This document shows positions 1-6,391 of a DNA stretch of 59,666 nt, one piece after another. Source of the stretch: Lachnospiraceae bacterium (GTDB lineage Bacteria; Bacillota; Clostridia; Lachnospirales; Lachnospiraceae); NCBI GenBank assembly GCA_024683645.1, contig JAIKYA010000193.1, positions 1 through 59,666 of the forward strand, in the 5' to 3' direction. Both the position numbers and the translations under genes were made by a program. The notes below the pieces were generated by a model. The model saw nothing but the letters and a program-made list of their open reading frames with translations. It did no database searches and was not told where the DNA came from. Position 1 is the first letter of the stretch; every line of letters begins with the position of its first letter.

Positions 1-1
1 C

Positions 2-583
2 GCAAAGCTTCACCAGAGACTGGGCACCACCATCATCTACGTTACACATGACCAGACCGAGGCTATGACACTGGGTACCAGGATCGTCGTTATGAAGGAC
101 GGTGTGGTACAGCAGGTTGATACTCCTCAGAATCTGTATGAGAAGCCGGGCAACCTCTTCGTTGCAGGTTTCATGGGATCACCTCAGATGAACTTCCTCG
201 ACGGTGTGGTTGAGATCCAGGGCGAGACTGCTTACATCAAGATCGCTGACAAGTCCATACCTCTTAATGCTGCTAAGAGCCAGAAGCTCATTCAGGGCGG
301 CTATGACGGAAAGACCGTTACCTTCGGTATCCGTCCCGAGGATGTTTACGATTCAGAGATGATGGTTGAGAGCTCACCTAACAGCACCTTCGAAGCTACC
401 ATCAGAGTATACGAGCTTCTCGGTGCAGAAGTATTCCTGTATTTCGATCTTGACGAGTTCCCTATGACCGCAAGAGTAGATCCCAGGACTACTGCTCGTC
501 CGGGCGATGTGGTTAAGTTCGCATTCGATACGGAAAAGATCCACGTATTCGATAAAGAGACCGAAATGACCATCACCAACTAA
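2..583 (+). CDS. Sugar ABC transporter ATP-binding protein, C-terminal part (MsmX/UgpC/MalK-like)
   Basis: This is the 3' part of an ATPase that energises carbohydrate uptake ABC transporters; its 5' end lies left of the window. The open frame begins at base 2, before the first internal ATG at 65. It shows the H-loop region (YVTHDQTEAMT), then the D-loop-distal segment (GVVQQVDTPQNLYEKPGNLFVAGFMG cut here for length), followed by the C-terminal MalK-type regulatory/OB fold with the IRPED motif (FGIRPEDVYD). In Firmicutes such ATPases are often shared by several sugar permeases. Its codon use (ATC, CTC, AAG rich, few ATA) is that of a highly expressed gene and differs from the ATA/AGG-rich genes that follow. 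A strong terminator follows at 605-633. Confidence 0.93.
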   Translation, partial: AKLHQRLGTTIIYVTHDQTEAMTLGTRIVVMKDGVVQQVDTPQNLYEKPGNLFVAGFMGSPQMNFLDGVVEIQGETAYIKIADKSIPLNAAKSQKLIQGGYDGKTVTFGIRPEDVYDSEMMVESSPNSTFEATIRVYELLGAEVFLYFDLDEFPMTARVDPRTTARPGDVVKFAFDTEKIHVFDKETEMTITN

Positions 584-604
584 AAAATATTCATTAATTA
601 TGAA

Positions 605-633
605 GGATGCGGGGTTGCCCCGCATCCTTTTTT
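605..633 (+). terminator. Rho-independent terminator after the ABC ATPase gene
   Basis: A perfect 10-bp stem (605-614 with 618-627, GGATGCGGGG/CCCCGCATCC) closes a TTG loop and is followed at once by six T residues (628-633). It lies 22 bp after the stop codon of the ABC ATPase gene and separates that unit from the GGDEF-EAL gene. Confidence 0.95.
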
Positions 634-730
634 ATGTTAGAATATCATTTGAGGGGTTTAGCAAAAGATGAGGACACGAAAAAGCCGGTCTGGTTTTTCG
701 GGTTATATCCATGGATGGAGGAGAAGGTAA

Positions 731-2443
731 GTGAATAAAGGAAAGAATATAGACCTCACGCTCAAAGAGATATCCCGTCAGAAAGAAAGCCCCAAGAGCC
801 TATATATATTGTTTATACTGTGTTACGTCGTTATTTCCGCTTATGTGATCAGAGTGGCAAAGAGTTCCGGAGTCTTCATGATCGCGGGACAGGCAGTGCC
901 TTTGTCAAATTTCGCGGGAGTATTAACTTCTTTTGCAAATATCTTTATAGTAAGTCTTGTGATCTTTTTCAGGAAGGTCGGTTTTTTTACGGCACTGGTC
1001 ATGGTTATAGCGCAGATCCCGCTCTGGTACATGAATATCGTGGTAATACACAACTATTCAGCGATCCCAGGAATGTTTACAACGGTTTTTGCGCTGGTAA
1101 CGAGCTTTATCATATTTATCAATCAGCTCAGAGTAGCTAAATATCAGGCGGGGATGCAGATGCAGGTGGTGACGGATAACCTGACGAAGCTTCCGAACCG
1201 CTTTGCCTGCGGAGAACTCTTAAACGATCTGGTTCAGAAAAAAGAGTCTTTTGCCGTAGTATCGGTGGACATCAACAATTTTAAGAGTATTAACGAAACC
1301 ATGGGGCACGAAGCCGGCAACACCGTGCTTACGACCGTAGCAAAAAGGTGGAAGGATCTGGCGGACTCCTGGACGACCGGTACGACCGATTTTGTCGGAC
1401 GCTACGGCGGGGATGAGTATCTGATAGTCATCAGGGGTTACGAGAAGGAAGAAGATATAATAAAGAGTATTAAGGCATATAAGTCCGAGCTTGAGGAAAA
1501 GATAACAATAGATGACTGTGATTTTTTTATGACGGCAAGCATCGGATATGCCCTGTTTCCGGAGGATGCCGACAGCAAGGCGCTGGTACTTTCACATGCA
1601 GACCTTGCGATGCATGAGATGAAACTCAAGCAGAGCGATGCCATACAGCGCTTCACCAGGGAAATGTCAAATGTTGAAAAGATCGTTGAGATAGAGAGAA
1701 AACTCCGTTCGGCACTTGAAAATGATCATGTAATGAGCTATCTTCAGCCGCAGTTTGACATAGAGCATAAACTCAGGGGGTATGAGGCACTGGCCAGGAT
1801 AAAGGATGAGGACGGCAGTTTTATCCCGCCCATCGATTTTATCCCTGTGGCAGAACAGACCGGACTTATCGATCAGGTGGATCTGAGAGTATTTGAGAAA
1901 GCAGCCGAATTCTTCGGCAGAGTGATAAAACAGATCGATCACGAGATAACGCTCAGCATAAATGTATCCGTGAGACATCTGATGAAGAACAGTTTTGTCG
2001 AAGAGATCACAGGCATTATGAAGAAGTATGAGATCCCTGCAAGGCAGCTGGAGATAGAGATCACGGAATCCATAATGATAGATTCCTATGAGAAAGCGCT
2101 GGAGCGTATCAATGCAGTAAAAGAGATGGGGATCAGGATAGCGATCGATGACTTCGGTACCGGGTATTCGTCGCTCAGCTATCTGAACAGTTTCCCGGCG
2201 GATCTTTTAAAGGTAGATAAATCATTTATAGATGTAATGAATGACAGCGATTCCTCAAAGCAGTATGTTGCAACCATCATCACCATAGGGCATATCCTTA
2301 ATCTTGAGGTGATATCCGAGGGTGTGGAGACTGATGAGCAGTTAAAGACGCTGGAATCGGTAGGCTGCGACTACATACAGGGGTATTTCTGGGGCAAGCC
2401 CCTGCCGCCCGAGGAAGCGGAAAAAGTGGCACTGGCTTCGTAA
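731..2443 (+). CDS. Membrane-anchored GGDEF-EAL cyclic-di-GMP protein
   Basis: Predicted to make and/or degrade cyclic di-GMP at the membrane. About five hydrophobic segments occupy residues 25-135. A GGDEF domain follows, with GRYGGDEYLIV (signature at 226-230, Tyr in place of the last Phe). An EAL domain follows, with YEALARI (E352-A353-L354), LEIEITES, IAIDDFGTG (473-478), LKVDKSF and ISEGVET, so the phosphodiesterase catalytic set looks complete. The inhibitory I-site before GGDEY reads GTTD instead of RxxD, so product inhibition is probably lost. Translation starts at GTG 731, with GGAGGAGAAGG just upstream. The next gene starts within 15 bp. It may be bifunctional or mainly a phosphodiesterase; sequence alone does not decide. 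Confidence 0.93.
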   Translation: MNKGKNIDLTLKEISRQKESPKSLYILFILCYVVISAYVIRVAKSSGVFMIAGQAVPLSNFAGVLTSFANIFIVSLVIFFRKVGFFTALVMVIAQIPLWYMNIVVIHNYSAIPGMFTTVFALVTSFIIFINQLRVAKYQAGMQMQVVTDNLTKLPNRFACGELLNDLVQKKESFAVVSVDINNFKSINETMGHEAGNTVLTTVAKRWKDLADSWTTGTTDFVGRYGGDEYLIVIRGYEKEEDIIKSIKAYKSELEEKITIDDCDFFMTASIGYALFPEDADSKALVLSHADLAMHEMKLKQSDAIQRFTREMSNVEKIVEIERKLRSALENDHVMSYLQPQFDIEHKLRGYEALARIKDEDGSFIPPIDFIPVAEQTGLIDQVDLRVFEKAAEFFGRVIKQIDHEITLSINVSVRHLMKNSFVEEITGIMKKYEIPARQLEIEITESIMIDSYEKALERINAVKEMGIRIAIDDFGTGYSSLSYLNSFPADLLKVDKSFIDVMNDSDSSKQYVATIITIGHILNLEVISEGVETDEQLKTLESVGCDYIQGYFWGKPLPPEEAEKVALAS

Positions 2444-2456
2444 CGGTTTGGATGGA

Positions 2457-3320
2457 ATGAGCAGAAAAAATGACAAAAACAAATATACGGTCACCGATCA
2501 TGAAGGGCGTGAGGTGGCTGTAATCGATAAAGGGGATTTCGAACTGTTCCTGCGTACCCGGTCGGGCGCGGACAGCAGAGAAGCCTTTTTTTCGGATCTT
2601 ATAAAAGGCGGGCTTTCGGCTCAGACGATCGCGAAAAGATGTGATGCTCTTTGTATCGACAGGGAAGTACAGAGACGTATCTATCTTGTCAGGATCAAGA
2701 ATCCTGCGCAGCTTTCTGCGGCGATGGAGGTCATAGGACAGATATTTGCCGACAGCGAGGAGGACGTTTCTTTTGAAAACGCTGCAGACGAGATAGTCCT
2801 TGTTTCGTCTGTCAAAGGCAGGAAGGATATGAGTTCGCCTTCGGATAAGGCAGATCTTATCGTGAGTATGATCAATACGGAGCTCATGGAAGAACTCAGA
2901 GTCTCCTACAGCAAGCCCTTCGGAGAACCTGCGGATGCAGCTGCAGCATATATGCAGGCGAAGCTCTCGATGGAGATAGGGCTGCTTTTTTATGAAGACA
3001 GGCTGGTGTGCGGTTATGACGAGCTGGGACTGGGACGTCTCATATACAGGCTTGATATAAATGACTGCGAAGACTTCATGGAGGAGCATTTCGGCGAGAA
3101 GAAAAAAATGCGTCTGAGCGAGGATGAACTAGCGATGGCCGGAAGATTTCTTGAGAACGGCCTGAATTTGTCCGAGACGGCAAGGGATCTTTTCATGCAC
3201 AGGAACACTCTTGTGTATCACCTCGAAAAAATACAGAAAAAAACGGGACTGGATGTCAGAAAGTTTGATGATGCCGTTATTTTTAAGATCGCTCTTATGG
3301 TAGAGCGGAGACTGGGCTGA
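2457..3320 (+). CDS. PucR/CdaR-type transcriptional regulator
   Basis: Likely a DNA-binding regulator. The C-terminal 60 residues match the PucR-type helix-turn-helix: LSETARDLFMHRNTLVYHL, then IQKKTGL and a DAVIFKIAL tail, as in sugar-diacid regulators. The rest (about 220 residues) resembles the GGDEF-like middle domain of that family only faintly, and no ligand can be named. The start is placed at ATG 2457; an in-frame TTG at 2448 is also possible. The gene begins right behind the GGDEF-EAL gene and ends 5 bp before tadA, so the three are probably co-transcribed. Whether it controls the polysaccharide genes downstream is unknown. Confidence 0.82.
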   Translation: MSRKNDKNKYTVTDHEGREVAVIDKGDFELFLRTRSGADSREAFFSDLIKGGLSAQTIAKRCDALCIDREVQRRIYLVRIKNPAQLSAAMEVIGQIFADSEEDVSFENAADEIVLVSSVKGRKDMSSPSDKADLIVSMINTELMEELRVSYSKPFGEPADAAAAYMQAKLSMEIGLLFYEDRLVCGYDELGLGRLIYRLDINDCEDFMEEHFGEKKKMRLSEDELAMAGRFLENGLNLSETARDLFMHRNTLVYHLEKIQKKTGLDVRKFDDAVIFKIALMVERRLG

Positions 3321-3325
3321 AGGAT

Positions 3326-3868
3326 ATGGCCGGGAAAAGGGAAAGACGGTATCTCAGAAAACTGGAAAAGGAAAAGCTCCTGAAGGAAGAAGCATTGAAA
3401 CAGGAGAAGCTTGACATCAAGTTTATGAAGCTTGCTCTTTTGCAGGCCGAAAAAGCTGCGCTTCTGCAGGAAGTCCCTATAGGCTGTGTGATAGTTCATG
3501 AGGGCCGAGTGATAGCCAGAGGCTATAACCGAAGGAATTCGGACCGGAGTGTGCTGGCACATGCCGAGGTCAGTGCCATAAGGAAGGCTGCAAAAAAACT
3601 GGGGGACTGGAGACTGGAAGAGTGTACGCTCTATGTCACGCTGGAACCCTGCCAGATGTGTGCCGGTGCGATAGTGCAGGCCAGGATACCCAGGGTGGTG
3701 ATGGGCTGCATGAATCCCAAAGCCGGCTGCGGAGGGTCGGTGCTGAACATTCTGCAGATGAAGGAGTTCAATCACCGCTGCGAGGTGACACGCGGTATAC
3801 TGGAAGAAGAATGCAGCGGGATACTGAGCTCTTTTTTTGCAAAACTCAGAGTCGGAGAGAGATCATAA
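3326..3868 (+). CDS. tadA: tRNA-specific adenosine-34 deaminase TadA
   Basis: Deaminates A34 to inosine in tRNA-Arg(ACG). It is a zinc cytidine-deaminase fold protein with the zinc ligand/proton-shuttle motif HAEVSAIR (H79, E81) and LEPCQMCAGAI (C109, C112). The family fold starts near KFMKLALLQA (residue 32). The first 33 residues are an extra, very charged Lys/Glu helix not typical of TadA. An internal ATG at 3425 (M34) would give the usual length, but it has no visible ribosome binding site. Location just before ffs is the common Firmicutes arrangement and supports the call. Confidence 0.96.
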   Translation: MAGKRERRYLRKLEKEKLLKEEALKQEKLDIKFMKLALLQAEKAALLQEVPIGCVIVHEGRVIARGYNRRNSDRSVLAHAEVSAIRKAAKKLGDWRLEECTLYVTLEPCQMCAGAIVQARIPRVVMGCMNPKAGCGGSVLNILQMKEFNHRCEVTRGILEEECSGILSSFFAKLRVGERS

Positions 3869-3880
3869 ACGGCCGGGAAT

Positions 3881-3909
3881 TTGACATGCAGGCATAAGTT
3901 GGGTATACT
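3881..3909 (+). promoter_or_regulatory. Consensus sigma-A promoter of the SRP RNA
   Basis: A perfect -35 box TTGACA (3881-3886), a 17-nt spacer and a -10 box TATACT (3904-3909) lie 12 bp after tadA. The expected start of transcription is near 3916, exactly where the paired 5' end of the SRP RNA begins. Confidence 0.93.
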
Positions 3910-3915
3910 TGTGTG

Positions 3916-4085
3916 TGCCGGCATGGCAGCCCTGTGTGGGGGAATGTTGATATCCGGGTCTTGCGCAATATGTGCCTGCGAACCGTGTCAGGGTGGGAAC
4001 GCAGCAGCACTAAGCAGGATTTCGTATGTGCCGCAAGGGCGCCTGGATGGAGTTCACTCGTGCAGACAGCGCATGCCGGTTTTTA
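3916..4085 (+). ncRNA. ffs: Signal recognition particle RNA (4.5S/SRP RNA)
   Basis: RNA core of the signal recognition particle, which binds Ffh and targets membrane proteins to the translocase. The conserved apical helix-8 sequence is present: TCAGG (3988-3992), a GTG-GGAA-CGC stem-tetraloop (3993-4002), then AGCAGC (4003-4008). Helix 5 can be followed outward by complementary arms: CCTGC/GCAGG, CTTGCG (3960-3965)/CGCAAG (4032-4037), TCCGGG (3953-3958)/CCTGGA (4042-4047) and the closing CCGGCATG (3918-3925)/CATGCCGG (4072-4079). The terminal pairing is followed by TTTTT (4080-4084), which can act as terminator. Length of about 168 nt and both ends are estimated by eye. Confidence 0.93.
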
Positions 4086-4384
4086 TGTGAAATCGAAGAC
4101 GGCAAACATGTGAGAGCCAGTTAGCAAATGCCTGAGAGCCGATGATCGGATTTCTGCAAACATATGGGACAAAAGTGTTCAAATGACCGCAAACATGCGT
4201 GCGCCGGGGATCAAATGGCTGCAAGCGGCTGTGCCGCTTGGTGCTATTGCATGAAAACCGTCCCGGCAAACCGTGTTTGCCGGAGCGGTTTATCATGCAA
4301 TATAGCCCTACGATCGAAGATCGTTGGGCCATTTGATCCTGCCAGGTTCCCGCCGGCCATTTGCCTGTATCGGAGAATGTATAA
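4086..4384 (+). other. Non-coding structured interval with short repeats and a possible four-way-junction RNA
   Basis: No convincing gene lies in this 299-bp stretch. The left part has two imperfect tandem copies of a 22-bp unit (from 4102 and 4124, both ending TGAGAGCC) and three copies of GCAAACAT (4102, 4156, 4189). The right part folds strongly. A closing stem GGATCAAATGGC (4208-4219)/GCCATTTGATCC (4328-4339) encloses hairpin 4222-4240, a long bulged hairpin 4243-4306 and hairpin 4310-4324. Weaker outer pairs GCCGG (4203-4207)/CCGGC (4353-4357) extend it. There is no poly-T tail, so it is not a simple terminator. It could be a leader element of the polysaccharide operon, a free RNA, or the remnant of a mobile repeat. 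Confidence 0.6.
4208..4339 (+). ncRNA. Candidate structured RNA, four-way junction (unrecognised family)
   Basis: Perfect 12-bp closing stem 4208-4219/4328-4339. Arm 1: CAAGCGGC/GCCGCTTG (4222-4229/4233-4240), 3-nt loop. Arm 2: GCTAT (4243-4247)/ATAGC (4302-4306), TGCATGA (4248-4254)/TCATGCA (4293-4299), AAACCG (4255-4260)/CGGTTT (4286-4291), CCGGCAAAC (4263-4271)/GTTTGCCGG (4275-4283), with a CGT loop. Arm 3: ACGATC (4310-4315)/GATCGT (4319-4324), GAA loop. I do not recognise an Rfam family. The fold is symmetric in DNA, so either strand could be the functional one. Confidence 0.5.
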
Positions 4385-6346
4385 ATGTTAGCCATACTGT
4401 ACATCTTTTTTTGCATATTTACGGGCGCCCTGCTGATCTGGTGTGTCATCCCGTCGATACAGACGGCTGCCGGAACCGATATAAGAGGTCGCGAGACAGG
4501 GCTGCCCTGGTGGAGCGTGACTCTTCCCGCGGCCTATATCACCGGCAGTGTTGCTGTCGGCTGGGCTGTATATGTTTTTTCATATCTGCGTATGCACTTT
4601 CATCCGGAAACGGAGCACCCTCTGATCTTCGGGAACAGCTTCGCCTTTCTGTTTTTTTTCCTGACCGATGTGATCCTTTTTATACTGATCAGAAAAAGGG
4701 GAAGGCTTTCTTTTCCTTCTTATGATCCGCTGAAAAAGCATCTGACGGTCTGTATCCTGTGGGGCGGACTTGCAGGCTTTCTGCTGTTTTTCTTTTATCG
4801 GACTTTTCATATCGCTGATGATGAACTGAAAGTCGGCCTGTCCGTGTTCAGCGATTTTGCGACCCATATCGGGATGGAGAGAAGCTTCTCGCTCGGCAAT
4901 AACTTTCCGACAGCCTATTCGCACTATGCCGGCAGCGATATCAGGTATCATTTCATGTATCAGTTTATGATGGGAAATCTCGAGTTTCTGGGCCTGCGTA
5001 TAGACCATGCCTTTAATCTTCCGTCCTTTCTCGGCATGATGAGCCTTTGCATGCTTTTGTATGTTTATGCATGCAAGCTTTCCGGGAAAAGGAGTGTCGG
5101 GGTGCCGGCTGTGGTGTTCCTTCTGTTCAGATCTTCTCCGAGCTTTTTTAAATGGCTCGCCGGGCTTAAACCCGGTGAGAATTTTCTTGAAATCCTTAAG
5201 GACAGAAGAGAGTTCTGGTCATATACGGATAAGGAAAACTGGGGACTCTGGAATCTGAAGGTATATATGAACCAGAGACACCTGGCGATGGCTATGGCTT
5301 TTGTGCTCGTGCTTCTCATACTGTGGACCCCGTGCATAAAAAGTCTTAAGGGAAGATACGACAGAAAAACGGCGTTATGTATGGCGCTCTTTTCGGGTAT
5401 AATGCTCGGAGCCATGTCTTTCTGGAACGGAGCCATGGTGATAGGTGCACTGGCGATACTATTTGTGCTCGCGCTTTTTTCGGACAACAAGCCTGCATTT
5501 CTGCTGCTGGCCGCCTGCGCCGTGCTGATATCCGTGTTTACCAGTCGTTTCTTTATAAACGGATCCGCAGTGAGTCCTTCGTTTCATTACGGCTTTCTGG
5601 CGGAAAATGCCACGGTCTTCGGAACTGCAGACTACATGCTAAAGCTTTCCGGTTTGCTGCCGATCCTTGTTGCGGTATGTTTTGTGATATACGGATATCA
5701 TGAAAGAGTACTGATACTGGCATTTTCGGCTCCGCTTATACTGGCTTTCACGCTATCCCTTACGGTAGATATCACGGTAGGGCATAAGTATGTGATGCTC
5801 ACACTGAATCTTTTCGGCATCTTCGCGGCCATGCTGCTGCATGCGATGTGGAAACAAAAGACCGCGGTCAGGGTAAGTGCTGTGATACTGGCGCTTATAC
5901 TGACTGCGACCGGGCTTATGGAGACCCGCATACTTTATAATCTGGATAAAGGCTCGCTGGATTTTGAAAATGATGACCCGCTGGTCAGATGGATAGAGGA
6001 TAACAGTGATTCAAAGGATCTTTGGCTGACGGCACCCTGTTCACTTGACAGACCGGTACTGGCGGGAGCCATGCTGTACTACGGCTGGCCTTATTACGCC
6101 TGGTCTGCGGGCTATGATACCGGATACCGTGAAAACATCTGCAGGGAGATATACTCCACGACGGATCCGGCGCGCAGGGAGGAACTGCTGGCTGCCGAGG
6201 GCATACGCTTTATCATAGTTGATAAAGAAGCAAGGGATTATTATGATGTGTTTGAAGCGGGAATAGCCGGGGCTTATACAGCCGTGTATACGGAAGGTGA
6301 TGGTGAAGAGCGTCTCACCGTATACGAGAGAGGACAGAGATACTGA
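4385..6346 (+). CDS. Polytopic membrane protein, GT-C-like, first of the polysaccharide cluster
   Basis: A 653-residue protein with about a dozen hydrophobic segments and a soluble C-terminal part of roughly 130 residues. The first large loop carries acidic residues (HIADDELKVG) and a tract GSDIRYHFMYQFM that resembles the YYY region of the following DUF2298 protein. This layout is typical of GT-C glycosyltransferases, which take sugars from polyprenyl-phosphate donors outside the membrane. The family assignment is inference; no exact match is recognised. It starts 5 nt after TATCGGAG at the edge of the structured interval, and a second, similar protein follows 45 bp later. Confidence 0.8.
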   Translation: MLAILYIFFCIFTGALLIWCVIPSIQTAAGTDIRGRETGLPWWSVTLPAAYITGSVAVGWAVYVFSYLRMHFHPETEHPLIFGNSFAFLFFFLTDVILFILIRKRGRLSFPSYDPLKKHLTVCILWGGLAGFLLFFFYRTFHIADDELKVGLSVFSDFATHIGMERSFSLGNNFPTAYSHYAGSDIRYHFMYQFMMGNLEFLGLRIDHAFNLPSFLGMMSLCMLLYVYACKLSGKRSVGVPAVVFLLFRSSPSFFKWLAGLKPGENFLEILKDRREFWSYTDKENWGLWNLKVYMNQRHLAMAMAFVLVLLILWTPCIKSLKGRYDRKTALCMALFSGIMLGAMSFWNGAMVIGALAILFVLALFSDNKPAFLLLAACAVLISVFTSRFFINGSAVSPSFHYGFLAENATVFGTADYMLKLSGLLPILVAVCFVIYGYHERVLILAFSAPLILAFTLSLTVDITVGHKYVMLTLNLFGIFAAMLLHAMWKQKTAVRVSAVILALILTATGLMETRILYNLDKGSLDFENDDPLVRWIEDNSDSKDLWLTAPCSLDRPVLAGAMLYYGWPYYAWSAGYDTGYRENICREIYSTTDPARREELLAAEGIRFIIVDKEARDYYDVFEAGIAGAYTAVYTEGDGEERLTVYERGQRY

Positions 6347-6391
6347 TCCGGAGGAGATGTATTATCCCGTAGGATCGGAGCGGAGGATGAG

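Noticed and set aside
2298-3089. Minus-strand open frame of 263 codons
   Set aside because: Antisense to the EAL domain end and regulator gene; composition is that of a shadow.
4208-4339. Rho-independent terminator or known riboswitch (c-di-GMP I/II, cobalamin, preQ1)
   Set aside because: No T-run follows the stems, and none of the conserved bases of these riboswitches is visible.
3881-4449. Short ORFs inside and around the SRP RNA and structured interval (for example 3881-4090, 4164-4391 plus, 4054-4449 minus)
   Set aside because: They overlap the conserved SRP RNA or the paired region, have no ribosome binding site and show no protein-like composition.
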